From positions 126,501 to 190,500 of the forward strand of contig NZ_ATUP01000002.1 of NCBI RefSeq assembly GCF_000420265.1: DNA of 64,000 bases, written 5' to 3'. This DNA comes from Oceanicaulis alexandrii DSM 11625. GTDB taxonomy: Bacteria; Pseudomonadota; Alphaproteobacteria; Caulobacterales; Maricaulaceae. The notes under the pieces were generated by a model. It saw nothing but the letters and a program-made list of their open reading frames with translations, searched no databases and was not told the DNA's origin. The translations under genes were made by a program, and so were the position numbers. How positions within the stretch are numbered: the stretch's first letter is position 1; the number at the start of each line of letters is the position of its first letter. Shown here one piece after another: positions 46,368-54,538 of the stretch.

Positions 46368-48092
46368 CTAGATGAAGCGGCTGGCCAGGGCTGATGGCAT
46401 TTGCTCGAGCATCTGCTTGGCGCTCTTGTATCCGGCCTCCACCGCCTCATCGAACCGTTTCCAGTCGCGCATGTCGAGATCAAGCTCGGGCAGGACCAGA
46501 ATATCCGCCGCGCGCCGGGTGAGGGCGTGCTGCTCCAGCGTGCCGGCGGTCGCCGCGCGCATCAGCAGCGATGCGATGGGCGGTGGATCTGACAGGCCGT
46601 GGCGCGCCACCCAGCCAGCGAAATTGGGCGGGTCGCGAAAATCGTCGGCGTTGATGGCGTTATTGCGGGTGACGTCCGAGCCGACATTGACGCCCCGGTG
46701 ATAGGCTTTGAGCTCCTGGATCGGGAAATTGTTGAAGACCGCGCCGTCCACCAGCACGTCGTCGCCGTCCACAATGGGCGGCAACAGGCCCGGGATCGCG
46801 ATCGAGGCCCGCAGCGCACGCGCCAGTGAGCCGGAACGGTGAATGCACGTCGCGCCGGTCGACAGGTTTGAGGACACGCAAAAGAACGGGCGCGGCAACT
46901 CAGCGATATCCACATCGCCGAAATGCTCTTTCAGACGCCGGTCCACGCGCTTGCCGCGCGTGAGGCTGACCACCGGCATCACCCAGTCGCTGAGCGGGTT
47001 GGAGGCGACAAAGGCGCGCCGCATCCGGTCCTCCAGCTCTTCATTGTCCCAGCCCAAGGCCGCGCCTGCCGCGATAATGCCACCCATCGAGGCGCCGCCA
47101 AAGAAATCAAATTCCACGCCGGCCTCTTTGAAGGCCCGGATCGCGCCTACATGAGCATAGGCGCGTGAACCGCCGCCCGACAGGACCAGTCCCACCGATT
47201 TACCCGCCATGGTGCGCGCCATATGGCGGACATCGCTGGCGTTATGCTGGCGCCAGTGAAAACACCGGGCGGCGTCCGCCGCGCTGATCCACTCGGACGG
47301 CGCAGCGGCTTTGCGCACGCCTTCATTGTGCACCATCACCACGTCGATCAGTTTCAGTTTGGCGGCCGGCGAAGGATCGTCGGGCATGAGCGGAATGGAG
47401 GGGCGGGCGTCGGCGCGCGCCAGCATCCAGATGCGGTCCGCCCGCGCCATGGCGCGACGCGCCCAGTTGGTGTCGCCCAGCCGGGCCTGAAGGATGACGA
47501 TGTCATGCTCGGCCTCAAGAATATCGAGTTTGGGGCCGGGCCAGTCCGCGCACTCAAGCCCGCAAGCGATCGCGGATACGCCCATCTCCTTGAGCGCTGT
47601 CTTCAGAAGATCGCTGCGATATTCGAGATCAATCGTCGGCGAGGTCGAGATCAGCGCGAAGACGCGCGGCTCGGACCGGCGATAGGAATCTCCGGTCCGG
47701 ATGCGCGACAACATCATCTTGCTCAGCTCGCGCATCAGCGAGGCATGCTTGTTGGTCAGCTTGTCAAAAGCGGCCTTGGGCAGGCGCACCAGCTCTGAAT
47801 CGCGCAGGGCGTAGACGCTGGCTGAATGGGGGCGGTCCTCGACCAGCGCCATCTCGCCAATCGGCTCGCCGGCCCGGATATGCCCGACCAGTTCGGGACG
47901 GGCGTCGGCGCCGGTGCGAAAGGCGGCGAGGGCGCCGGAGCGGACCAGATAGAAGGAATCCGCGACCTCGCCCTCTTCAAACAGGGTCTGGCCGGCGGGC
48001 AGGCAGAACCATTCCACCTCCGCCTCCACAGCGGACAGCGCGGCTTTTTCAACGCGGTTGAAAAATGGAAGAAAGCGCAGTCCCAAAGCCAT
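46368..48092 (-). CDS. Patatin-like phospholipase with cyclic-nucleotide-binding domain
   Basis: A 574-residue protein. Residues of about 5-130 form a cNMP-binding fold (PAGQTLFEEGEVADSFYLVR, then GEPIGEMALVEDRPHSASV). A middle region follows, and the patatin domain spans about 295-520. Catalytic features are the oxyanion segment SGGGSRAYAHVG, the nucleophile Ser335 in GGASMGG and Asp449 in VDGAVFNNFP. This is the neuropathy-target-esterase/RssA-like layout, probably a membrane-associated lysophospholipase controlled by nucleotide binding. An upstream TTG at 48113 also has a GGAGGG site; the ATG at 48092 with AAGGA is preferred. Whether it binds cAMP, cGMP or nothing is not readable. Confidence 0.88.
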   Translation of the reverse strand: MALGLRFLPFFNRVEKAALSAVEAEVEWFCLPAGQTLFEEGEVADSFYLVRSGALAAFRTGADARPELVGHIRAGEPIGEMALVEDRPHSASVYALRDSELVRLPKAAFDKLTNKHASLMRELSKMMLSRIRTGDSYRRSEPRVFALISTSPTIDLEYRSDLLKTALKEMGVSAIACGLECADWPGPKLDILEAEHDIVILQARLGDTNWARRAMARADRIWMLARADARPSIPLMPDDPSPAAKLKLIDVVMVHNEGVRKAAAPSEWISAADAARCFHWRQHNASDVRHMARTMAGKSVGLVLSGGGSRAYAHVGAIRAFKEAGVEFDFFGGASMGGIIAAGAALGWDNEELEDRMRRAFVASNPLSDWVMPVVSLTRGKRVDRRLKEHFGDVDIAELPRPFFCVSSNLSTGATCIHRSGSLARALRASIAIPGLLPPIVDGDDVLVDGAVFNNFPIQELKAYHRGVNVGSDVTRNNAINADDFRDPPNFAGWVARHGLSDPPPIASLLMRAATAGTLEQHALTRRAADILVLPELDLDMRDWKRFDEAVEAGYKSAKQMLEQMPSALASRFI

Positions 48093-48125
48093 GGTCCGTG
48101 ATCCTTCTTTCAAGCCCTCCTAGGG

Positions 48126-48965
48126 TTAAGACTGCCCCATGCGCCTGACCGGCGTCAAAGCCTGGAACTGACCCTCACGCTTTTCACCACGGGCGGTGAT
48201 CGCCTCCATGATGTCTTCAGGACACCAGAGCGAGGCCTGAAGCGTCATGGCGTGCTCGAGGCTGTCAGCCACGGTGTGATCGCGCGCATAGAGGAAGGAG
48301 CGTTTGACGCCGGAGATCGTCAGCGGCGCCTTGCTGGCGATTTTTTCAGCCACTGCGTCCACATGGGCCTTCAGCGCTTCAGGGCTTTCAAGGACTTCAT
48401 TGTACAGCCCCAGCTTTTCAGCGCGCTCAGCGCTCAGGGTTTCACCGGTATAGGCCAGCTCCCGCGCCACGCCTTCGGGGATCAGGCCCGGCAGGCGTTG
48501 CAGCGTGCCCACATCGGCGAACATGCCGATATTGGTCTCTTCAATCCGCATCCAGGCGTCTTGCGTGCCATAGCGCATGTCCGCCGCGCAGATCATGTCG
48601 ACGCCGCCGCCCACGCACGGGCCCTGAATGGCGGCGATCACCGGAAAGCGCGCTTTTTCAAACGCCGTGAAGCTGTCTTGCAGCGCTGTCGCAGCGGTCA
48701 TGAAGGCTTCGCGCATCGAGGCTGAGTCGGTTTTCAGCGCATTGGGATCGGTGAAGACCGAGATATCCATGCCGGCGGTGAACACCGGGCCTTCCGCGTC
48801 CAGGATCAACACGCGGGTTTCGCCTGCGTCAGACAGGGCGCCCACAGCATGGGGCAGTTCCGCCCAGAAGGCGGGCGTCATGGTGTTGCGCTTGTCCGCC
48901 CGGTTCAGGGTGATGCGGGCGATCGGCCCGTCCTGTGTGACTTTGAAACTGGTGTACTCGGTCAT
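48126..48965 (-). CDS. Crotonase-family protein, delta3,5-delta2,4-dienoyl-CoA isomerase-like
   Basis: A 279-residue crotonase-fold enzyme. FTAGMDISVF and the oxyanion-hole segment IQGPCVGGGVDMICAADMRY are clear. The segment RIEETNIGMFADVGTLQRLP closely parallels ECH1-type dienoyl-CoA isomerases and keeps both acidic residues (Glu and Asp) proposed for the proton shuttle. It is therefore more likely a dienoyl-CoA isomerase for unsaturated fatty acids than a simple hydratase. It lies directly downstream of nothing obviously related: the patatin gene follows by 33 bases on the same strand, hinting at a lipid-turnover unit. Confidence 0.85.
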   Translation of the reverse strand: MTEYTSFKVTQDGPIARITLNRADKRNTMTPAFWAELPHAVGALSDAGETRVLILDAEGPVFTAGMDISVFTDPNALKTDSASMREAFMTAATALQDSFTAFEKARFPVIAAIQGPCVGGGVDMICAADMRYGTQDAWMRIEETNIGMFADVGTLQRLPGLIPEGVARELAYTGETLSAERAEKLGLYNEVLESPEALKAHVDAVAEKIASKAPLTISGVKRSFLYARDHTVADSLEHAMTLQASLWCPEDIMEAITARGEKREGQFQALTPVRRMGQS

Positions 48966-49037
48966 GGTGTCTCCTCCGTGGAGACACCATGCCGAGCCCT
49001 TAAGGCGTGAACAAGCGTTGCAGCTGCGCGCGCTTGC

Positions 49038-49841
49038 TTATTGCGGCAGCGCGTCGAGCGGGTCGACCACCCGGAAACCGGGCGCATCTTCAAAGAATTG
49101 CTCCAGAAGATGCTTGTGACCAGCGCCGTAGATCAGAAGGAGACGATCGCCGGGTTCGGCGTGACGGGCGGCGTTGGCGAAGATCGCCAGATTGCGCGTC
49201 CACCAGGTGCTCATTTCCTGAACTCCGATGGGAGCGTCCGCCGAGCCCATCTGCGCGAGTGTCAGGTAAAGCCCGTGGGAGTCATGGACGAAGGGACCAT
49301 TGGACGCCCGCAAGCGCGCGGCGACCGAGCCGCTCTCCATATGCGCCATCACGTCGGGCATGGCGGCGTTGAAATTGCCGAATTCGCCCAGCAGCCGGGT
49401 CTGGCCCGCCTCATCGGCCGCCGTCATCATGCCCTCGAAATCCATACCGGACGCCCAATCAATGGCGTACAGGCGTTCATGGCCCAGTCGAGCGGCCAGA
49501 CGCATGCCCAGTTGCTGGCGCTCGTTGACCGTCAGAGCGTGCTCGCCCGCCAGATAGGCCTGATATTCGGCGTTGAACGAGTCTTCGTAGTCAGGGGTGA
49601 GCTCGACCATCACCTTGGTCGGCGCGAATCCGGCCAGCGCCTCGATCACCTGCTCGATCTCGGCCTGGCGCTCAGGCGCCAGATGGTCGTCGACCTGGGC
49701 GTTGTGCAGGTCCTGACCGCCGCCGGTGAAGTGATAACTGCCCAGAACCATCACCTCGATGGGCGCGGCGTCAGTTTCAATCCATTCGGTCTGAACCGGG
49801 GAGGAGAGGAGGGAGAGGGCGAGTGAAAGCGTAGCAAGCAT
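49038..49841 (-). CDS. DUF5694 (TraB-like) exported protein
   Basis: A 267-residue protein with an N-terminal hydrophobic signal (MLATLSLALSLLSSP). EVMVLGSYHF, a VMVELTPDYEDSF segment and a final LLIYGAGHKHLLEQFF follow. This N- and C-terminal pairing of GxxHF and GAGH motifs resembles DUF5694, which I associate loosely with the TraB/GumN-like fold. No activity is established. The ATG at 49841 follows GGAAGG; upstream in-frame codons are unconserved. The gene is divergent from mccB, with 141 bases between the starts. Confidence 0.75.
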   Translation of the reverse strand: MLATLSLALSLLSSPVQTEWIETDAAPIEVMVLGSYHFTGGGQDLHNAQVDDHLAPERQAEIEQVIEALAGFAPTKVMVELTPDYEDSFNAEYQAYLAGEHALTVNERQQLGMRLAARLGHERLYAIDWASGMDFEGMMTAADEAGQTRLLGEFGNFNAAMPDVMAHMESGSVAARLRASNGPFVHDSHGLYLTLAQMGSADAPIGVQEMSTWWTRNLAIFANAARHAEPGDRLLLIYGAGHKHLLEQFFEDAPGFRVVDPLDALPQ

Positions 49842-49982
49842 GACAACCTTCCAGAGTTTGAAGTCTTCTAATGTCCGGATGATGCAACGGGGCGCCCGAT
49901 CGGATGCAAAGCGTTGCGCGAGGGGGGCGCGGCGCGCTAAGCAGCGCGTCAGTCTTGTTCCACCAGACGGAAAAATCGCGCC

Positions 49983-51590
49983 ATGACCGAACTTCACACC
50001 CAGCTCGACACGTCCTCAGACAGCTTCAAGGCCAACTCACAGGCCATGGACGCGCTGGTCGCCGAGTTGCGGGAGAAGACCGCCGAAGCCGCCAAGGGCG
50101 GCAATGAGCGAGCGCGCGAAAAGCATCTCAAGCGCGGCAAGCTGTTGTCTCGTGATCGGGTGCAGCGCCTGCTCGATCCCGGCTCGCCCTTCCTGGAGCT
50201 GAGCGCACTGGCCGCGCACGGCATGTATGAGGGCGATGTGCACGGCGCGGGCATGATCACCGGCATTGGCCGGGTGTCGGGCCGCGAGTGCGTGATCGTG
50301 TGTAATGACGCCACCGTGAAGGGCGGCACCTACTATCCGATGACGGTGAAGAAGCATTTGCGGGCGCAGGAGATCGCGCGCGAAAACCGCCTGCCGTGCA
50401 TCTATCTGGTGGATAGCGGCGGCGCGAACCTGCCTCATCAGGCGGAGGTGTTTCCCGACAAGGAGCATTTCGGCCGCATCTTCTTCAACCAGGCCAATCT
50501 GTCCTCTGAAGGCATCCCCCAGATCGCTGTCGTCATGGGCAGCTGCACCGCGGGCGGCGCCTATGTGCCCGCCATGTCGGATGAGAGCGTCATCGTGCGT
50601 AAACAGGGCACGATCTTCCTGGGCGGTCCGCCGCTGGTGAAGGCGGCGACGGGTGAGGTGATCTCGGCGGAAGATCTCGGCGGCGCCGACGTTCACGCGC
50701 GCGAAAGCGGCGTGGTGGATCATTACGCGGCGGATGATGACCATGCGCTGCAGATCGCGCGCCGTATCGTCGCCGGGCTCAACACCGTCAAACCCAAACA
50801 GCTTTTCCTGGAAGACCCGCGCGATCCGCGCCTTGACCCCAAAGAACTGGGCGGCGTCATTCCCGCCGACACCCGTCAGCCCTTTGACGTGCGCGAAGTG
50901 ATCGCGCGCCTGGTGGACGGTTCTGAGTTTGACGAGTTCAAGAAGCTCTATGGCGAGACGCTGGTGACCGGGTTTGCCCGGCTTCACGGCATGCCTGTGG
51001 GCATCATCGCCAATAATGGCGTGTTGTTCTCTGAAAGCGCGCTGAAGGGCGCGCACTTCATCGAGCTGTGCTGCCAGCGCAAGATCCCGCTTCTGTTCCT
51101 GCAAAACATCACCGGCTTCATGGTCGGCTCCAAATACGAGGCGGGCGGCATCGCCAAGGACGGCGCCAAGCTCGTCACGGCTGTATCCACCGCGAAAGTG
51201 CCGAAAATCACCGTGGTGATTGGCGGCTCCTATGGCGCGGGAAATTACGGCATGTGCGGCCGGGCCTTCGGTCCGCGCTTCCTGTTCATGTGGCCCAATG
51301 CCCGCATCTCGGTGATGGGCGGCGAACAGGCCGCCAGCGTGCTCGCCACCGTCAAGCGCGACGGCATGGAGCTGCGCGGGGAAGAGTGGAGCGCTGAAGC
51401 CGAGGAAAGCTTCAAGCAGCCGATCCGTGAGAAGTACGAGGAAGAGGGCTCGCCCTATTACTCCACCGCCCGCATCTGGGATGACGGCGTGATCGAACCC
51501 CAGGACACCCGCCGCGTGGTTAGCCTGGCCCTGTCCGCCGCGCTCAACGCCCCGGTCGAGGACACGAAATTCGGCGTTTTCCGGATGTAG
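49983..51590 (+). CDS. mccB: 3-methylcrotonyl-CoA carboxylase beta (carboxyltransferase) subunit
   Basis: A 535-residue carboxyltransferase with two crotonase-like lobes. It moves CO2 from carboxybiotin (on MccA) to 3-methylcrotonyl-CoA, giving 3-methylglutaconyl-CoA. Diagnostic segments are [55 protein letters not shown] and, in the second lobe, [20 protein letters not shown]. The sequence is clearly MCC-like rather than PccB. Its alpha partner is at 56.3 kb, not adjacent as usual, and a parDE pair follows immediately. Confidence 0.94.
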   Translation: MTELHTQLDTSSDSFKANSQAMDALVAELREKTAEAAKGGNERAREKHLKRGKLLSRDRVQRLLDPGSPFLELSALAAHGMYEGDVHGAGMITGIGRVSGRECVIVCNDATVKGGTYYPMTVKKHLRAQEIARENRLPCIYLVDSGGANLPHQAEVFPDKEHFGRIFFNQANLSSEGIPQIAVVMGSCTAGGAYVPAMSDESVIVRKQGTIFLGGPPLVKAATGEVISAEDLGGADVHARESGVVDHYAADDDHALQIARRIVAGLNTVKPKQLFLEDPRDPRLDPKELGGVIPADTRQPFDVREVIARLVDGSEFDEFKKLYGETLVTGFARLHGMPVGIIANNGVLFSESALKGAHFIELCCQRKIPLLFLQNITGFMVGSKYEAGGIAKDGAKLVTAVSTAKVPKITVVIGGSYGAGNYGMCGRAFGPRFLFMWPNARISVMGGEQAASVLATVKRDGMELRGEEWSAEAEESFKQPIREKYEEEGSPYYSTARIWDDGVIEPQDTRRVVSLALSAALNAPVEDTKFGVFRM

Positions 51591-51591
51591 T

Positions 51592-51643
51592 TTGGCAATC
51601 TTTGCCAATTTATGGCATGCTTTGGTCAAAAGGAGCATGCCAT
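51592..51643 (+). promoter_or_regulatory. Paired palindromes upstream of parDE (probable autorepression operator)
   Basis: TTGGCA (51592-51597) and TGCCAA (51603-51608) form one inverted repeat with a five-base spacer. ATGGCATGC (51612-51620) and GCATGCCAT (51635-51643) form a second, perfect nine-base repeat with a 14-base spacer. The second spans the AAGGAG ribosome site and the parD start codon. ParD-type antitoxins repress their own operon through such sites. Confidence 0.6.
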
Positions 51644-51887
51644 GGCGACGATGAATGTCTCTCTGCCTGATGCGATGAAGGCCTGGGTCGAAGCGCAAAC
51701 CGAGGACGGGCGCTACAGCAACGCCAGTGATTATGTGCGCGACCTGATCCGTCGGGATCAGGACAGGCATACCAAGATTAATCACATGCAGACCCTGGTG
51801 ACTGAAGCGCTGGAGAGCGGGGAGGGCTCACGCACTCTCGATGAGTTGCGCGCCGCAGCCTTGAGCCAATTGAACGCTGCCGAGTAA
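51642..51887 (+). CDS. parD: ParD-family antitoxin
   Basis: An 81-residue ribbon-helix-helix protein. The N-terminal strand is MATMNVSLPDAMKAWVEAQ and the helix segment YSNASDYVRDLIRRDQ is typical of ParD. The C-terminal tail (EGSRTLDELRAAALSQLNAA) would wrap around ParE. AAGGAG precedes the ATG, and operator-like palindromes overlap the start region. The stop lies six bases before parE. It neutralises the toxin and represses the operon with it. It sits just after mccB. Confidence 0.9.
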   Translation: MATMNVSLPDAMKAWVEAQTEDGRYSNASDYVRDLIRRDQDRHTKINHMQTLVTEALESGEGSRTLDELRAAALSQLNAAE

Positions 51888-51893
51888 GGGGCG

Positions 51894-52187
51894 ATGGGCT
51901 ATCGGCTCAGCCGCGCCGCTGAAGACGACATCATCGCGCTGTATCTTGACGGCATTCGCCAGTTCGGGACTGCACAGGCTGATCGGTACCTGACTGAACT
52001 CGAACAGGCTTTTGATTTTCTGGCGGCCCATCCCTTCGCCGCCCGTGAAAGAACAGAGATCGACCCCCCTGTTAGGTGTCATGCGCATGGCGCTCACATC
52101 GTGATTTATCTTGTGGACCCGCCAGCAGAAGTCCTGATTTTGCGCCTTCGCCATGGTCGAGAGGATTGGGAAACTGCCCCCTTCTGA
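51894..52187 (+). CDS. parE: ParE-family toxin
   Basis: A 97-residue RelE/ParE-fold protein: YRLSRAAEDDIIALYLDGIR, ADRYLTELEQAFDFLAAHP, then HIVIYLVDPPAEVLILRLRH. The conserved Arg near the end (LRLRHGREDW) fits the ParE C-terminus. ParE toxins poison DNA gyrase; whether this one does cannot be read. It follows parD with an AAGGGG site between them. The length is complete, with no frameshift, so the pair looks intact. Confidence 0.9.
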   Translation: MGYRLSRAAEDDIIALYLDGIRQFGTAQADRYLTELEQAFDFLAAHPFAARERTEIDPPVRCHAHGAHIVIYLVDPPAEVLILRLRHGREDWETAPF

Positions 52188-52241
52188 TCCAGCCCGGATT
52201 GCGTCGCGTATAGAGCTCCATGACACACAAGGAGCTTCACC

Positions 52242-52862
52242 ATGCGTCTCTTCGCTTGCCTGACCGGGCTGGTTGCAGCGCTCATCGCGAGTCCCGCCAT
52301 GGCCGCTGAAGAACCCGCCTATACGCTGGTGGAGCGCGATGGCCCCATAGAGATCCGCGACTACGCGCCCCAGATCATCGCTGAAGTGGTGGTCGAGGGC
52401 GATCGCCGGCAGGCGAGCGGCCGCGGCTTCCGTCCGTTGGCCGGGTATATCTTTGGCGATAACCAGCCGCGCGAAGAGATCGCGATGACCGCGCCGGTCA
52501 CCTCCACCCGTTCGGGGCAGGAGATCGCCATGACGGCGCCGGTGACCACGGAAGCCGACGCGGAGGGGCGCTGGACAGTGGCTTTCATCATGCCGCCTGA
52601 ATGGACCATGCAGACGCTTCCCGAGCCCATGAATGATGACGTCAGCCTGCGCGAACAACCGGCGCGGCGCCTGGCCGTCTATCAGTTTTCCGGCATGATG
52701 AACGACGCCCGCGCCCAAAGGGGCCGCGAGGCGCTGGACGCGTATCTGCAAGAGCGCGGCCTTGAGCCGCTCAGTGCGCCGACCTACGCGTCTTATGATC
52801 CGCCCTGGATACCGGGACCGTTCCGGCGCAACGAGGTCTGGGTGGAAATCGCCGCGAGTTAA
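52242..52862 (+). CDS. SOUL-family heme-binding protein, exported
   Basis: A 206-residue protein with a signal peptide ending at SPAMAA. The SOUL/HBP domain begins YTLVERDGPIEIRDYAPQII and contains the repeated IAMTAPVT motif (twice), typical of the family. It ends with RNEVWVEI. Vertebrate homologues bind heme; bacterial versions are mostly untested. The AAGGAG ribosome site (52229-52234) overlaps a GGAGCT arm that can pair with AGCTCC at 52214-52219, so a small hairpin may cover it. Confidence 0.88.
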   Translation: MRLFACLTGLVAALIASPAMAAEEPAYTLVERDGPIEIRDYAPQIIAEVVVEGDRRQASGRGFRPLAGYIFGDNQPREEIAMTAPVTSTRSGQEIAMTAPVTTEADAEGRWTVAFIMPPEWTMQTLPEPMNDDVSLREQPARRLAVYQFSGMMNDARAQRGREALDAYLQERGLEPLSAPTYASYDPPWIPGPFRRNEVWVEIAAS

Positions 52863-52940
52863 GTGCTCAGACTCGGGCCCTGTGTCGCATGCAAGAGCGG
52901 AATGAATGGCGGTATTCTCTCCTTAACAGAGGAGAGAGCC

Positions 52941-53525
52941 ATGATCCGCAAAGTCTGCCTTCTCAACGCCCACCCCGATCCGTCGCCGGAGCGCTTCTGT
53001 TCGGCGCTGACAGACGCCTATGAAGAGGCGGCGCTGGAAACGGGGTGCCGGGTTTCACGCTTCAATCTGGGCGAGCTGGAGTTGCCGGCGCTCGACCGGG
53101 CGGAGGATTTTCTGACCCCGCCAGACCTGATGCTCAACCCTCTGCGGGATGCAATGCGCGACGCGGATCATGTGACGATGATCTTCCCGCTCTGGCTGGG
53201 CGGCCTGCCGGCCAAGTCGCGTACGGTGCTGGAGCATCTTGCTCGCGGCGGCTTCTTTCTCGATCAGAACAAGGAAGGCGCCGGCTGGCCGACCCAGAAG
53301 ATGAAAGGCAAGTCCGCGCGCCTGATCGTGACCATGGGCATGCCCGGAGCGGCCTATAAGCTTTTATTCGGCGCTCACTCGCTAAAGGGGCTGGAATCCG
53401 GCATGTTCAAGATCTCGGGATTCGGACCCGTCCGTCACAGTGTCTTCGGTCTGGTCGACTCCAGCCCGCAAAGACGTGAGCGCATGCTCAAAGCCGTGCG
53501 CAAGCTGGGCAGACTGGCGTCCTGA
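52941..53525 (+). CDS. Flavodoxin-like NAD(P)H oxidoreductase
   Basis: A 194-residue protein of the NQO1/KefF-like flavodoxin-2 fold. It opens KVCLLNAHPDPSPERFCSAL, has the active-site segment MIFPLWLGGLPAKSRTVLE, and continues RLIVTMGMPG. FMN- or FAD-dependent quinone reduction is expected. The ATG at 52941 follows GAGGAGAG; an upstream in-frame start at 52863 is not supported. It sits with the SOUL gene (79 bases) and a small membrane gene, with no clear common pathway. Confidence 0.82.
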   Translation: MIRKVCLLNAHPDPSPERFCSALTDAYEEAALETGCRVSRFNLGELELPALDRAEDFLTPPDLMLNPLRDAMRDADHVTMIFPLWLGGLPAKSRTVLEHLARGGFFLDQNKEGAGWPTQKMKGKSARLIVTMGMPGAAYKLLFGAHSLKGLESGMFKISGFGPVRHSVFGLVDSSPQRRERMLKAVRKLGRLAS

Positions 53526-53551
53526 AGCTCTATTCGGTCTGGGGGACGATC

Positions 53552-53869
53552 ATGGACATTCTAAACGACGTGCTGGCGTTCATGCGCGCTGGCTTTAACG
53601 AAATTAACGCGGTGCAGGGGCTGCTGATCGCTCTGATCGCGGCGTTTGTGTTGCCTGATCTCAAGCGCTTGCCTGTCATCGTTCTGGCGGCCACGGTGAT
53701 CCATCTGGCGGTGGATGTTCTGATCCCGGTGATCGCCAACGGAGCGGCCATGCGTCTGCCGCCGATCCTGGAAGGCACGTACTGGCGCTACTCCGCCGTC
53801 GTGCTGGTGGGGTATCTGGTGGTCATTTCAATCTTTGCGATCATCAAACGTCTGCTCTTCAAGCGTTAA
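53552..53869 (+). CDS. Small membrane protein of unknown function (paralogue A)
   Basis: A 105-residue protein with three hydrophobic segments (about 22-36, 41-60 and 78-98) and a basic C-terminus (KRLLFKR). GGGGGA precedes the ATG. The central part AATVIHLAVDVLIPVIANGA and the following RLPPILEGTYWRY recur in the next gene as AAIVHVIVDVVLPMVRDGA and SIPPVTDMLYWQY, so the two are paralogues. No known family is recognised. Both keep an invariant His and Asp within the second helix and an Asn/Asp-Gly-Ala turn. Confidence 0.75.
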   Translation: MDILNDVLAFMRAGFNEINAVQGLLIALIAAFVLPDLKRLPVIVLAATVIHLAVDVLIPVIANGAAMRLPPILEGTYWRYSAVVLVGYLVVISIFAIIKRLLFKR

Positions 53870-54016
53870 CCCTGTGTGCTGAAAAAACCTGAGGATTCCT
53901 GTCTGCAGTGTCGCTTTTTGGGCGCTGCAACAAGAGTTTTGCTTGATTTTTGTTAACTTCTTGGCACGCTTCACTCAGTGACGGCCTGTATCAGGCTGGC
54001 TGGCGAGGGGATGACT

Positions 54017-54391
54017 ATGGAATTTATCGATCAAATCTGGGCTTATATCGAGCCTGTCTGGGCCTGGCTGATGGCCGGCCTGCAATACTCCATTCATGGC
54101 GACGGCGGATCCATCAACTGGATCTTCCTGGGCGTTCAAATGGGGGTGATCGGGCTGGTGATGGCCCTGCTGATGCAGGAATATGCTGCAATCCTGATCT
54201 TCACGGTGATGGCGGCGATCGTGCATGTGATCGTTGATGTGGTGCTGCCCATGGTGCGCGACGGGGCCGCCTTCTCGATCCCGCCGGTGACGGACATGCT
54301 GTACTGGCAATACATCGCCTTTCTGGGCGCGGCCTATCTGGTCGGCCTGACGGTGCTGTTCATCATCAAGTCCATCGTAATGCCGCGCTAA
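54017..54391 (+). CDS. Small membrane protein of unknown function (paralogue B)
   Basis: A 124-residue paralogue of the previous gene with an extra N-terminal amphipathic part (MEFIDQIWAYIEPVWAWL). The ATG at 54017 is chosen because GAGGGG lies six bases upstream; a closer ATG at 54011 abuts that site. Shared features are the HVIVDVVLP helix, the DGAAFSIPP loop and a terminal basic KSIVMPR. A hairpin terminator follows. A TTAAC-containing AT-rich region lies upstream (53941-53960) and may hold its own promoter. Function unknown. Confidence 0.75.
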   Translation: MEFIDQIWAYIEPVWAWLMAGLQYSIHGDGGSINWIFLGVQMGVIGLVMALLMQEYAAILIFTVMAAIVHVIVDVVLPMVRDGAAFSIPPVTDMLYWQYIAFLGAAYLVGLTVLFIIKSIVMPR

Positions 54392-54414
54392 CGCGTCCGC
54401 TTTCTGCGGTCAAA

Positions 54415-54446
54415 ACAGCCCGTCGCCGGACCCGGCGGCGGGCTGT
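54415..54446 (+). terminator. Hairpin after the small membrane gene
   Basis: ACAGCCCG (54415-54422) pairs with CGGGCTGT (54439-54446) and the stem continues inward for five more pairs, one of them G-U, to a six-base loop. Only a weak T-rich tail (GTCATTT) follows, so termination may be partial. It lies 24 bases after the stop. Confidence 0.5.
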
Positions 54447-54538
54447 CGTCATTTGGACGCAGAGCTGACGGCTTGGCCCAGACCGCGCGGCGCTGTAATC
54501 AGGGAACTCCACCGGCGATAACAAAAAGGCGATGTCTG

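Noticed and set aside
50037-51785. Open frame of over 500 codons antisense to mccB
   Set aside because: Composition is His-, Ala- and Arg-rich as expected from an antisense shadow of a GC-rich gene; mccB is clearly the real gene.
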